DNA of 64,000 bases. It comes from Prorocentrum cordatum (lineage: Eukaryota; Sar; Dinophyceae; Prorocentrales; Prorocentraceae). Shown one piece after another: positions 10,311 through 20,450 of this stretch. Under the pieces are notes generated by a model. It was not told the DNA's origin and searched no databases. It saw only the letters and a program-made list of their open reading frames with translations. The DNA is taken from contig CAUYUJ010012581.1 of the NCBI GenBank assembly GCA_963575745.1, positions 55,001 to 119,000 of the forward strand, given 5' to 3'. The position numbers and the translations under genes are program-made. The stretch's first letter is position 1. Each line of letters opens with the position of its first letter.

Positions 10311-10598
10311 TTCCCTCGTAGCGCTGCCCGTGGCCGGGGCATTGTGCAGCGCATCCCTCGTCGAACGTATTTTGTCGGACGCGTGGTCGAATTCCGCCAG
10401 TTCGGTCGAGATGGTGGTCAAGCGGTTCGGTTGCAATGTAGCCATGCGGATCTGAGCTTACCATTTCTTGCCATTTTGGCGGGGATCGCAGGAGCGTTTG
10501 TGTTGTGATCAACTGTGCTCGATATATCCAGCGGCAGCGTTTCATCCCAATATATTATTTTGAAAAAGTCAGCAGGGGCCAAATTGCTGATGTGAAGC

Positions 10599-11333
10599 AA
10601 CATAGGTCTCGTAAAGAAGATCGAGGGCACGTTCGTGAGACGGAACGACCGGCAGGATGGAGATGCGCCCGCAGAGCGACCAGAGTCCGCCGCTCAAGCA
10701 GCTCGTCGTGCAGCAGACTCGGCGGACCGGGCGGCGCGGGCCCTGGAGCAGAACCCCGGCTTCCAGGCCGGGACGGCAGCGCTTCAGACGGTGAACGACC
10801 TGAACGGCTACCTCAACACCCTGCAGTGGCACCTGTGCCAGATCCCGGAGGGCATGCAGCAGCTCGGGCGAGTTCGCGAGATCGTGGAGCAGATCGGGGA
10901 GTACTCACGTCATCAGCTACAGAACCCCAGCCAGGTCGAGGAGGGGATGCAGCAGATTTCCCAGGGGGTGGTGCGCATCCGTCGCATCCTCGAGGGCCTG
11001 GAGCCGATGGGCGACGTGATCGACGAGATCTCGAGCCACATGAGTGCGATGTCGATCTCGGTCTCGAACTTGGAGCAGGCAGTGGCGCAGCTCACTCACA
11101 TGGTCGTCGAGATCGGCGCAGCGGTGATGGGCCTGGTGCACGTGGCCAACACCCAGGCGGCGAACAACCAGGCGGAGGCTTCGGGCTCACAGGCGGGTGC
11201 TGCGTCGTCGGGAGCCGAGGCCGACCACACCACGACGACCATCTCTGCGACCGAGGCGCAGCAGCCGGCGAGCGGGCAAGAGATCGAAGTGCCCTGGGAG
11301 GTGGTCGACGAGGCCGGGAGCACCGAGATCTAG
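10599..11333 (+). pseudogene. Extra ORF of the copia element, 3' part (coiled coil)
   Basis: This frame has 244 residues before TAG and no good start of its own until a GTG at 10635. It is Ala/Glu/Gln-rich with long predicted helices. The strongest coiled-coil stretch is about residues 130-185 (SHMSAMSISVSNLEQAVAQL and onward). A Ser/Thr/Ala-rich tail follows. Its phase matches the 5' part at 6434-7363 once 7364-10598 is removed, so I read the two as one interrupted gene. I do not recognise the family. Confidence 0.6.
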
Positions 11334-11692
11334 GCGCCGAGGCGCCTTCAGGCGCGAGGACCACTCCAGAGTTGCCAGCACCTCTCTGCGGCTCCGGGCG
11401 AGGGCCCAGAGCTGCGACGCAGGGACTTGCCCAGGCCTTTTCCGGCTGCGCTTGCACTGCTTCTGATGCAGGCGCTCGTGAGAGTGCCCGAACATGTCAT
11501 TTGTCCTTTCCAACCTCCTCCTCCAAAGAAGGTCTCGTGGGCCTCGAGTGGCTCGATGGGGACCTGACTAATGACGACCACGAGGTCGCCTGCGGCTCTC
11601 GAGTTAGGAAGGCTCTCGGCGAGGCAGCTGCTAAGGCGACCGGGCGTCTCGGGGAAGGCTCGTTTGTCATGTCGAGCCGCAGCCCCAAGTCT

Positions 11693-12345
11693 AGGGTGGC
11701 GTTTATGGAGGTTTTCTCTCCTCCCCGCATGGCCCCAGTGGTCGAGAGGCTGGGGGCCCCTTTGGGAGTGAGGTCCTCATGGGACCGCAAGGTAGGATGG
11801 GACTCATCAAGCAAGAAGGATCTGGAGCAGCTGTGGAGAGCCATCCGATCCGATCGCCCAGAGATGATATGGTTGTGTTCCGAATGTCGTGCGTTCTCGG
11901 ACATCAATCGAATCAATCGCGATCGGATGGATCCGGCCGACTGGGACCGACTGATGTCCGAGGGGCTTCGGGATCTGATACTCTGCATGGAGATCGCGTC
12001 TTATCAGGTACGTCACGGACGCTACTTCGCGTTCGAACACCCTCTCTACGCCTCGTCATGGGGGACTTTCGTGCTGAGGTGTGTCTGGGGACTCCCGGGG
12101 GTTCAGCGGATTCGAGTTGACATGTGCCAGTTCGGTTTGCAGGTAGACGCCCGAGGACTTAACAAGAAGCCGACGGGCATTCTGTCGAACCACCCACACA
12201 CCCTCCGTCTGCTGGACGGACACCTGTGCATGGGGGGTCACGAGCACGCGGTGCTCGAGGGAGGTTCAGCGACCACCCGAGCAGGTCAGTATCCACCCGC
12301 TTTCGTCCGAACCGTGGCCCGGGCCGTCTCTGAGCACTGGTCCGG
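11693..12345 (+). pseudogene. Methyltransferase-like domain of the copia polyprotein
   Basis: The domain begins MEVFSPPR, in the place of a cofactor-binding motif I. It continues through GWDSSSKKDLEQLW, then WLCSECRAFS where C5-methyltransferase-like relatives have SPPC. FEHPLYASSW, DMCQFG, KPTGI and a late YPP follow. I know this block from dinoflagellate copia elements, upstream of integrase. The DIRS-like element here carries a matching block at 33636-34240. The SPPC change suggests the enzyme is inactive or not a methylase. The frame is continuous to about 12934. Confidence 0.6.
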
Positions 12346-12539
12346 GGCTTCCCAGTCTAGACAGGCTACCTGGGCGGAGTTGGCGGAAGGTGACGAGGTT
12401 GGCGATGCGGAAGCCGAGGAAGCTAGAGAAGAAGCCGGGGACCCCGACGCCTCTGGTGAGAGCGACGACGAGCCAGAGACTAGACCCTCTAGGGGGGCTA
12501 AGCCGGACGGCCCCGGAAGTGAGCCACCTGACCCGGGGC

Positions 12540-13660
12540 CCTCAGAGGACGAGAAGCGACAGATTTACAAGCTCCACTGCAACATGGGACACCCCGACAA
12601 CCGTAAGTTTGTTCGAGTGCTCCGGGCGGGGGGAGCGAAGCAGCGACTCATCAGGTGGGTGCGCCGCGAGTTCACCTGCTCCGACTGCGCCGAGAGATCT
12701 CGATCGGGAGCCCATCGGAAAGTGGCGCTTCCCAGGACGTTTCGATTTAACCATATTGTCGGGGTGGACCTTTTCTATCTTGAGTTTCAGGGAACCACGT
12801 GCCCGTATCTGAACATAGTCGTTCACGGTTCCAACCTTCAGGAAGTCTCAAGAGTAGGGAGTGCGACGGCAGCTGCCGTGTGGTCCGAGTTTCTGCGGTC
12901 CTGGGTCAGGCCTTGGGGGCTCCTCACCTTTTGATTTTGGATGGGGGGTCCGAGTTTGGAGCCAGGTTTGCCCGGGGCCTGGAGCAGTGGGGAGTCTGTC
13001 ACCATGTGTGCGACGCCGACTCTCCGTGGCAAAACGGCAGAGTGGAGCGCCACGGGGGTTGGGTCAAGGAGCGGGTCCGGGCCGAGTTAGAAACCGGGGC
13101 CGCCCTTCCAGCTAGCCTTTAGGAGATGGACGACTTGATCTTCGAGCTGGTCGCCCATAAGAATCGGTTTTGGCATCGAGGGGGCTTCTCTTCTCTCCAA
13201 CTCGTGTTCGGAGAGAACCCTCGGCTTCCCCACGATCTGCTCTCTGATGACCACAAGGCGTTGCCAGGGTGGCAGGACGTCACCAGCCCATCCTCGGAAC
13301 ACGATGAAGCCAGGGCCGAATTTGCCCGGGCTCACGCCATCCGGGCAGCCGCCCGGAGGATGGCGATGGAGGCGACCGCTCGAGACAAACATCTCCCGAG
13401 CCAGCCGGGCCAGGACCCCAGGGAATCGCAGATTCACTCCAGGCCAGTGGGTGTTTGTCTGGCGTCACTTTACCCGGATGTCCTCTCGCGCCGACGCCCT
13501 CGGACGGCGCCGGGCGGGCTGGACGGGTCCCGGGGTCGTGGTTTTGGCCGAGGGAGGCACGGTTTGGGTGGCTGTCCGGGCCAGGCTCTGGAAGCGCTCG
13601 GCCGAGCAGGTCCGACTGGCTAGTCCAGAAGAAGAGTGCGGCCTTCAGCTGGCTGAGGAC
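12540..13660 (+). pseudogene. Copia integrase (pre-integrase zinc site, DDE core, C-terminal domain), frameshifted
   Basis: The pre-integrase zinc site shows as KLHCNMGHPDN...FTCSDC (12560-12690). The first catalytic Asp is in VGVDLFYLEF (about 12760). The frame changes near 12905. The second Asp is in LILDGGSEFG (about 12931) and the Glu in NGRVERHGG (about 13033). A TAG interrupts near 13121. After another frame change near 13400 comes GQWVFVWR...GRRRAGWTGPG, like the C-terminal DNA-binding region. All three catalytic residues remain, but one reading frame cannot make the enzyme. It would insert the element's cDNA in the nucleus. Confidence 0.82.
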
Positions 13661-14720
13661 CCGCGCTGGCAGGATCTCCTGCAGGCTGTCCAGGCACGTC
13701 GCGTGACGGCAGTGGACGTCCAACGCGAGGGGGCTCCTCCCGACAGTGCCTGGGACGAGGCGGCCCAAGCCGACCTCGACGCCGGACCCCAGGTTCCAGG
13801 ACCAGGACCTGCTCCGAGGAGCGATCCCGAGCCAGAGTCTCGAGCCCAGGCCCCCACGGTCACGGGGCCCCTCGGCCTCCCACGAAGGCCGCCCCGAGGA
13901 GGTCAGTCTCGAGCTGGATCGGTCGTGGCGCAACCAGGATCAGAGCGGACGGGTTTGCCGTCAATCTCAGAGGGGCCACCTTCAGAAGTGGACCGGTCAA
14001 TCAACACTCCTCCGAGTCCTGCTCGCTCTCAGGAAGAAGTCGAGAGGGCCGACACAGGAGGAGGTTCTGTTGAGCCCGGGAGCTCTCTCTCTCCGTCTCT
14101 CACCCCTCCCCCTGGTCTTTCTCCTCCTTTCTCCTCCTCTCCTCCCGGGCCTCCTTCCGAGGACGCGAGGCCTTTTCCCGATACTCCTCATCCTTCTAGT
14201 CCTCCCCCCGACCGGGACAGGCCCGCTCCCGGAGCAGTCAAGCCCCGAGCGAGGATCTCCCAGCCCGACGACGTGCCGGCCTGCATCCGGGCCGCCCGGG
14301 CAGGGAGCGCGCCTCCCGAGGTCAAGAGGGCGAGGACCCTCGACCCTGGCGTTTCCCCCGCGGCGGGGACCTCCTCTCATCCTCCTTCCCCTGGTGGTGG
14401 CGGTGGTGGTGCTAACTCCTCCTCCTCCTCCGGTCCAGGACCAGGCCCGGAGACGTCCAGAGCTGTAGTGATGGGTAGGGAGGACAGCCGATCCGTCATG
14501 GAGCGGGTTCGAGATATTGAGTCCAGGGGAAGGTCCCGCTCCCCGGGTCGAAGAGAGACGAATGAGGGGTTTGCGGGGGCCGAGCCAAGGGGGGACTTCT
14601 GGGTGGTCCCGGGCGCCGTGGACGGGCTCGGCACGATCCCTGTTGGTTTCGAGGGCGGGACCAGAAGTCTCGAGGAGAGTTTTCAGGACGGTGGCGTTTT
14701 CGCGGCCAGCCGAGGCGGGG
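13661..14720 (+). pseudogene. Low-complexity linker between integrase and RT
   Basis: The frame is open and joined to the RT. It is very rich in Pro, Ser, Gly, Arg and Glu, with a PPSPGGGGGGANSSSSSG run near 14390. Such linkers are usual between integrase and RT in copia polyproteins. Confidence 0.7.
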
Positions 14721-16391
14721 AGGTGAGTCTGAAGCAGCTTACCCCCCCCGAGCGCCAAAAGTTCCAGGCTTCCGACGACAAGGAGTGGCAATCCATGATG
14801 CAGTCCGGGGGTGTCCGAGTCATCCCTCCCGCCCAAGCGGCTAAGATCCGTCAGTTCCAACCGGATCGTATAATATCGAGCCGGATGGTCAGGAGGTGGA
14901 AGCCGGTGGAAGGAACGTTCACCGAGCCAGGGGCCAAGTCCCGATGGTGCGTCCACGGGCATAAGGACCCGGACTCTGGATCCCTGGCCGTGTGCGCACC
15001 TACTCCACAAACGTCATCCATCATGATGTTTGTCCAAGTCCTGGCCAATTTCAATATGTTAGGAGACATCGCGGATGTCAAGAATGCGTTCGCCCAGTCC
15101 GACCCCATGTCCATGTCCCAGGGTCAGATCTACGTCGAGCCCTGCGAGGGCATCCAGGTGGAGCCGGGGTCGCTCATCCTCCTGCTTGTGAATGTGTACG
15201 GACTCGACGACGCTCCTGTAGCATGGAGGCGCACTGTGGTGGGCCATCTGGAAAAGCACGGTTTTGTACGCAGCCTATTGGAGCCATGCTGGTGGTTGAA
15301 GTATCTGTCCGACGGTACCATCCAGAACATGATGCTATTAGAAGTCGACGACTTCTTCATCGGCAGCTCCGACGCATCGGCCCGTTCCTGGATCCGAGGT
15401 GCGCTCGAGAATCGTTTTCGTTTCGGCAAATATCGCGATTGCCACGTGGGACCAGTAGATTTCGCAGGCCGCCGAGTTACGTTCGCTCCAGGCAAAGTCA
15501 CGATCGACCAAGAGAAGTACATTATCGAGGAGATTCGTCCGCTCACCCTGGCCCGAGGCAGAATGACCCACAAGAACGCACCACTGGAACCCACAGAGTT
15601 CAAGGCTCTCAGATCCCTGGTGTACAAGTTTAACTGGGTGGGGAGGGAATCACGTCCGGAGGCGGCTGGAGTTGCAAGTATTTTAGCCAGTCGGCTCCGA
15701 GCTCCGACGGTGTCAGATGTTGCGTGTGCGAATAAGCTAGTCAAACACCTTCGAGCATCTGCGTCTCGAGGCCTTACCGTCTGGAGGCTGAACCCAGAGC
15801 ACATGGCTTTCATATCGTTCTCAGATGCTGGCGGGGTCGGCTCGGTCGAGTCACTGGTGGACGACAACGGGTTGCCTTCCGACCCCACCCAAGGAGCTTG
15901 GATGGTGCTGGCCGCCGACAAGTCAGTTCTAGATAACCAATCCGTTCGAGCTTCTCTTCTGGGCTGGCGCAGCAGTAAGCTACGACGTAACTCTGGCCGG
16001 GGAAACCCAGGCCCTGTCGGCAGCCGTGGCGGAAGTCGAGTATCTACAGGTGCTCTACCGGGACGTTGTGTTTCAGGATGTCGACCTACCCGACTGTGTT
16101 CGAGCCTCAGGCCCGTTCACCACTGTCCTTCGGCGGGATTGTAGGCTAGGAAGTCGAGAGCAGCAGATCCACGTGGTAGACGCCAAGTCCATCTATGACA
16201 CGATGCAGAAGGAGGGGAACGCGTCCGCCCGAGACCGCCGGACAGCACTTGACCTAGCGATCATCTGTGAGTCCCTCGAGCGTGCTCGAGGACGGGTCCG
16301 CTGGATTCCTCACGGCAGAATGCCGGTGGATGCACTTACAAAGGACGACATCACCAAGTGCAATGCAGCGCTGTTCGATTTTTATGTCTAG
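14721..16391 (+). pseudogene. Copia reverse transcriptase and RNase H, one frameshift
   Basis: RVT_2-type RT runs from about 14740. It has SRWCVHGHKDP, LGDIADVKNAFAQSD (catalytic Asp), VYGLDDAPVAW and LLEVDDFFIG (about 15337), the latter equal to the YVDD box with E-V-D-D. RNase H follows: FISFSDAGG (first Asp, about 15815), then a frame change near 15990. After it come AGETQALSAAVAEVEYLQVL, VVDAKSIYDTM and RWIPHGRMPVDALTK (His and Asp). TAG at 16389 ends the polyprotein. The key residues are kept; only the reading frame is broken. Confidence 0.88.
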
Positions 16392-16779
16392 TGGCAGGAT
16401 CGTTCTAGTGGATGAAGAGTCCGAGGTGGATCGACGTCGTGCCACCCCCGAGCTGAAGGACCGCTCCCAGTCAGCCTCCAGGAAGATGCTGGCCGGGCCC
16501 ATCTGGATTTCCTGGAAGGAGTACCTGGACGAGCTTGCTCCTCCTGGCCTGGTCGGTGGTGGTTGTGGTGGTGGTGTCCTCCCGTCCACCTTCTCCTCTC
16601 CCTCTTCCTCCAATCCCGCCTTCCAATAGTCTGCTATCCTCTTCTATCCTCTGCGCTGTTGCTTCGAGTTTCAGAGTTCGTCGATCGGCACGATGCCGAC
16701 CGACACTGCAAGGCAGTGGACACGGACTTCTGTAGTGTTTCCCGGGGAAAACTGCTAAACCTGGAGAAAGTTTGACCCA
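16392..16779. other. 3' untranslated part of the copia element
   Basis: No gene is seen. A pyrimidine-rich stretch (16590-16660) is followed by a short purine run GGAGAAAG (16763-16770), a weak candidate for the polypurine tract nine bases before the LTR. Confidence 0.5.
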
Positions 16780-16922
16780 TGTTGCTGGGGACCATATTTT
16801 GTGACATAGGTTTAGCATATGCGTTTCACTCAGGGACAGATGGTCTGAGGACCATCATGTGTGACGTCCGTTCCACTTATGGCTCAAGGGAAAACATTTC
16901 GCTTGCCTCTCCTGCTGCCACA
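16780..16922 (+). repeat. 3' LTR of the copia element
   Basis: It matches 3422-3564 at 142 of 143 positions. Its spliced-leader-like block is 16867-16888. Confidence 0.95.
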
Positions 16923-17275
16923 GGGGCTCGGGGGGTCCAGTATTGGTTCCAGCCAGCAGAAAGGGCGGGCAGTTTCGAGGATCTGGATTTGGGAAAGGAA
17001 AACGGATCGGGGGTGAAAAACTGATCGGGGGTGCAAAATTGCACCAGATGGACCCCAGGAGGGGTCTGGGGACAGATTGCCAAATTCGGCCTCGTCCCCG
17101 CTCCTGGCCGATTCTCTGGGTGTCCCAGCCAGTTCAGGGCCCCCCGCCGCCTGCAAGGTCTCGGGGCCGTCTCGCGGAGCCCTGGGGTGATGGGGGACCG
17201 CCTGGGGGGGGGTCTCCATCAAGTCGGCGCGGCGAAATCCGAGCCCGACCCGAAAGTCGTAATTGCATGAATAAG
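16923..17275. repeat. Dispersed repeat, copy with GCACCAGATGGACCCC core
   Basis: The part 17030-17160 has CCAGATGGACCCCAGGAGG, then GGTCTGGGGACAGATT and GTCCCAGCCAGTTCAGGGC. Related DNA occurs at 45590-45710 (GTCCCAACCAGTTCAGAGC) and more weakly at 61560-61620. The element is likely an old dispersed repeat into which the copia element inserted. Confidence 0.5.
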
Positions 17276-17488
17276 TGCAGCGCCTGCTGCCGTTGACTGC
17301 CTTGCTTGGCCTATGTCCCTGCGTGGCTGTCGGGCCTCGGCTCTTCCCTCGGTCGTTGTCCCTCCGCCGTGGTGTCTTTCCCTGGCCCTCGCTTCGCTCG
17401 TTTTTCGGGGCCTTGTTCGGTCCCCGCTCATCGCTGTGCGATGCAGCGCAAGGGTGTCAGCGCTTGATTCTAACTTTCGCCCAAGACA

Positions 17489-17526
17489 GAGAATCCGAAC
17501 CCTTCCCTTGCCGATCAACGATTAAG
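17489..17526. repeat. 36-bp dispersed motif, copy 2
   Basis: AATCCGAACCCTTCCCTTGC followed by CGATCAACGATTAAG matches copy 1 (3373) and copy 3 (52025). A pyrimidine-rich stretch precedes copies 2 and 3. Confidence 0.7.
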
Positions 17527-17625
17527 TCATGGGCAGATCAACCTTGGGCCGATGAGCCCGATATAGCGAGATCGGCTGTAGAGCCGGGCGGCCGCGCGAG
17601 GGATGGCGGCGGCCCCTGGCCGGCC

Positions 17626-17877
17626 ATGGGTGGCAGCAGCGACAAGACGGTCGACTACGAGGACAAGAGTGAGAATGGAGAAATCCCAGGGTACTACGTA
17701 CATGTATCTCGTCTTCAGTGGGTCGCTGGCCGTGACAAGACGTGGCATTGGTTTATATTGAACGACTACAACGACAAGCTCAAACGTGACTCCTGGGATG
17801 TCGAGTGCCTTGCCGGAGCCTCCGCCGCCGCCTACGCCGAAGGCGAGGCCGCACGTGAAGGGCAAGGGCAACAGTGA
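17626..17877 (+). CDS. Small ORF, 83 aa, unknown
   Basis: The ATG at 17626 gives an acidic start (GGSSDKTVDYEDKSENGE), then an aromatic, charged core (GYYVHVSRLQWVAG, TWHWFILNDYNDKLKRDSW) and an Ala-rich end. The core composition differs from nearby repeat ORFs and looks protein-like. After about 17800 another frame gives PPPPPTPKARPHVKGKGNS, a Pro/Lys-rich stretch as in retroelement Gag proteins. It may be the frameshifted start of a relict Gag. I do not recognise the family. Confidence 0.35.
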   Translation: MGGSSDKTVDYEDKSENGEIPGYYVHVSRLQWVAGRDKTWHWFILNDYNDKLKRDSWDVECLAGASAAAYAEGEAAREGQGQQ

Positions 17878-18214
17878 GCCAAACAGCTGGAGTTCAAACA
17901 GAAGTGAAATCTACATGAAAATTACTCCACAGATCAGTGCCAGTGGAAATGGAGTATGAGAGACACGTGGGATGATTCTCGAGAGTGGAGGAAACACTGG
18001 CAGAGGTGACGCAGTACAAAACAACCAGTACGACATGGTCGGTGCTGGTCCAAACTACGTCATTTAGCGGGTGCACCAGGTGTGCACGGGCATTGTGGCC
18101 TGAGCTGGGAAATATTTGCTCAGGCGGGGATGGTCGGGTTACTTCGGCCTTCCGCCCCCTCTGGCAACCACCGTTGAGCGGTCAAATGCTTTTGGGGTTC
18201 GCGAGCGTTTACGT

Positions 18215-18625
18215 TAAAATGCTCTGTGGCCCCAAAGGGGACTCCACCGACGAAGGCCCCAGAAGGGGGTACCGCCGCACTCATTTCGGGGCACCTTTAC
18301 CCGGTCCGTGCCCCCATGTGGAGCTCCACCGAAGGCCTCGTGGGTGTGTACCACATGCGGTCGCCTCCTATTTCGGCACACCCCTCACGTTTCGTGGCCC
18401 CGCAGGGCGCTCCACCGAAGGCCCTGTGCCAGGGCCCGCATGCCACGGTTCGCGGCCCCGTCGGGAGCTCCACCAACGGCCGTAGTGACAGCGCCCACAT
18501 GGCAGCCCCGCCCCATGTCGGTACACCCCCTCACGCGCTTTTGTGGCCCCGTCAGGGGATCCCTCGAAGGCGATACCCACAACGACGGCACTCGCAACTG
18601 CAAATGGTTGGGTCCTCTGCCCGGA
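18215..18625. repeat. ~80-bp tandem array, about five copies (array 3)
   Basis: Units of TGGCCCCGNNGGGAGCTCC followed by ACCGAAGGCC and a GCCCACATGNNG block resemble arrays 1 and 2. The terminal GGCGATACCCACAA plus ATGGTTGGGTCCT matches the end of array 1. Confidence 0.8.
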
Positions 18626-19165
18626 TAGTGTTCAGGGTCGGGCGATAACCCGGGTTAGCGGGCCCGCCCGCTTCCACGGAATAGTTTGATTTTGTCGGTG
18701 TCGCGGGCCTTAAAATCGGGTACGCACGATTGGTGCACGAGGGCATACGTGAGGCCGCCCAATGCAACAACAAAACGGTTAGATTCTCGGCCGGTAGCTC
18801 CCCCCCACGCATATTGTGGCTTATCGTCGAGAGATAAAACTATGTGGTCCTTTCCTCCCGGTGCTCGTTCCGCTGCTCATCTCTCCCTCCGATTGGGACT
18901 TGGAAGGCTCGGGGTGACCTCCAGGGGTTTCTACGTTTCTGCGGGGCCTCGGGCACGCAGCTCCTCCATCATCCCTCTCATTCTGTTTTGCTCTTCCCCT
19001 TTTGGTGTTTTGACAGACAGATTTACTTCCTTCCTCCTAAACTCGCCCTCGTCCTCCTCTTCCTCTTCCCCGTAGCCTCTTCCTCTGCCTCCTCCCTCCT
19101 CCTCGTTCGAGGGGGGGCGTGGTCTCATCTTGCCCTCCTCTCACCCGTCCCCCCTCCCCGTGCAG
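18626..19165. other. Stretch without a recognised gene
   Basis: Unique-looking DNA is followed by a CTCCTC pyrimidine tract (about 19030-19160) that could serve as the polypyrimidine tract of the exon at 19166. Confidence 0.5.
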
Positions 19166-19231
19166 GAGTCGGAAGAGGACTCTAGCGAGGAAGGTGAAGG
19201 CGAGTTCTCTTTCGCCAACGACCAGACAGCG
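19166..19231 (+). CDS. Candidate exon, acidic SEEDS...SFA segment
   Basis: After a pyrimidine tract and GTGCAG come 66 nt in phase 0 (ESEEDSSEEGEGEFSFANDQ, then TA) followed by GTCACG, a possible GT donor. A diverged second copy lies at 19438-19503 with a stop in this frame. Differences between the two often fall at third positions, which supports plus-strand coding. The gene is unknown. Confidence 0.4.
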
Positions 19232-19437
19232 GTCACGGGCGGAAGGCGGGCAGGCTTGGTAACATTTCATGGAAGTCTTGTATAGCCTCGTTGGTCCGTC
19301 GCTAGATTGCGTTAGCGTTGATTAGCGTCTGGTTGGTATGAGACAGCGCCGATGTAGCGTCGATTAAAGCCGAGTTATGGTCGATTGGCGTCGACTCGAC
19401 AGAGCCAACAAGCTGGCATGGGCGCGGAGGTAGCCGC

Positions 19438-19503
19438 TCGGAGGAGGACTCCGGCGATTGAGGCCAGGGCAAGCTCTCCTTCGCCAGCGACGAGACACCT
19501 GCC
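19438..19503 (+). pseudogene. Degenerate duplicate of the 19166 segment
   Basis: It reads RSEEDSGD, stop, GQGKLSFASDETP against the first copy. The TGA replaces a GAA codon. Five of the changes are third-position and silent. Confidence 0.4.
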
Positions 19504-19572
19504 CTGGGGGATCGGCGGGGGCGGTGGTTCCTCAAGGAAGCCCAAACACGAATTACCGACGGATACTTTTCC

Positions 19573-19612
19573 GATCCGTGGATCCGGCGCCCACGCGCCA
19601 GATCCACGGATC
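19573..19612. other. 18-bp-arm hairpin, 4-nt loop
   Basis: GATCCGTGGATCCGGCGC, loop CCAC, and GCGCCAGATCCACGGATC pair at 17 of 18 positions. Its function is unknown. Confidence 0.85.
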
Positions 19613-19945
19613 CTTACAGTCCGCACTGGTAGTATGGATGATCGATTTTCCAAGGGTGTTCTTGCATCCTTGCCTCCTCGGCTCATCCTTGGCCACGAAC
19701 GTTGGCCGCGCCCCGCTCGAGAAGTGCCGGCATGCCCTTGTATTCTTATCGCGCATCCTTACTATCAGTTTAGCTTGTAATCCATGTCATCGTTCGCCCG
19801 ATTCCCGCAGGGGGCGCGGAGGCAACCGCGCTTCGCGTCTCGCTGCCTGGGCCAGATCGGTGCCCCTGCCTGGGGGGACCCCGAGGAGAGGCGCAAAGGT
19901 GACCGCGCCCCTTGCAGCGCGAGGCTCGACCTTCGAGACCTTGCG

Positions 19946-19979
19946 GTAGGTTCGCGCCGTATTGATTGGCGGTGACCCC
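19946..19979. repeat. 34-bp dispersed repeat, copy B
   Basis: GTAGGTTCGCGCCGTATTG followed by ATTGGCGGTGACCCC matches 2671-2704. Confidence 0.7.
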
Positions 19980-20035
19980 GCCGCCAACATTCAGCGTTAG
20001 AGTAGGAGATCGACTGCAAGTTCCGAAATTTCGGA

Positions 20036-20450
20036 ATATATATATAATATATATATATATATATGTATATATAAATATGTGTGTAGATATGTGTATATAT
20101 GCATATATGCTTATGTTTGTTTTCTTGTCTGTCTGTTTGTCTGTCAGTCTGTTTGCCTGTGTGTATGTATGTATGTTTGTATGTATGAATGAATGTGTGT
20201 ATGTATGTATGTATGTATGTATGTATGTATGTATGTATGTATGTTTGTATGGTTGTATGTTTGTATGTTTGTATGTATGTATGTATGTATGTGTATGTAT
20301 ATGTATGTGTATATGTATGTGTATATGCATATGTGCATGTAAATGTATATGTATATGTACATGTATATGTATAGGTATATGTATAGGTATATGTATATGT
20401 ATATGCATATGTACATGTATATGTATATGTATATGTATGTGTGCTTGCAG
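20036..20450. repeat. (TA)n then (TATG)n microsatellite
   Basis: An AT dinucleotide run (20036-20090) passes into TATG/TGTATG units to about 20450. The minus-strand 404-aa ORF over this tract is an artefact. Confidence 0.95.

Larger units (their letters stand above)
7364..10597. mobile_element. 3.2-kb non-coding element with ~18-bp TIRs
   Basis: The left end CTTCACATCAGTAATTTTGG and the right end, read on the minus strand, CTTCACATCAGCAATTTGG match at 17 of 18 bases plus a 1-base gap. No target-site duplication longer than one C (7363 and 10598) is visible. The inside has no recognisable transposase. It holds a CAT microsatellite, array 2 of the 78-bp family, GGGGCC minisatellite, hairpins and a 147-bp tandem repeat. 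It may be a non-autonomous DNA transposon, and an introner-like element is possible (see findings). Confidence 0.65.
3422..16922 (+). mobile_element. Ty1/copia LTR retrotransposon, 13.5 kb, decayed ORFs
   Basis: Two 143-bp LTRs (3422-3564 and 16780-16922) start TGTTG and end CACA. The inner order is gag, protease, extra ORF, methyltransferase-like domain, integrase, RT and RNase H. Integrase before RT identifies Ty1/copia. A primer-binding site follows the 5' LTR. GGGG flanks both ends (3418-3421 and 16923-16926) and could be a 4-bp target duplication, though G-richness makes this weak. The integrase-RT-RNase H part changes frame at about 12.9, 13.4 and 16.0 kb and has an in-frame stop near 13121. 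A 3.2-kb TIR element (7364-10597) accounts for much of the unusual length. Confidence 0.92.

Noticed and set aside
10470-10480. GCCATTTTGGC as a spliced-leader relict
   Set aside because: Eleven bases match the middle of the leader but the conserved CTCAAG end is missing and the flanks do not extend the match.
6434-11333. Envelope gene inside the copia element
   Set aside because: A signal-like start and a coiled coil alone do not show an envelope protein. There is no clear C-terminal membrane anchor or cleavage site.
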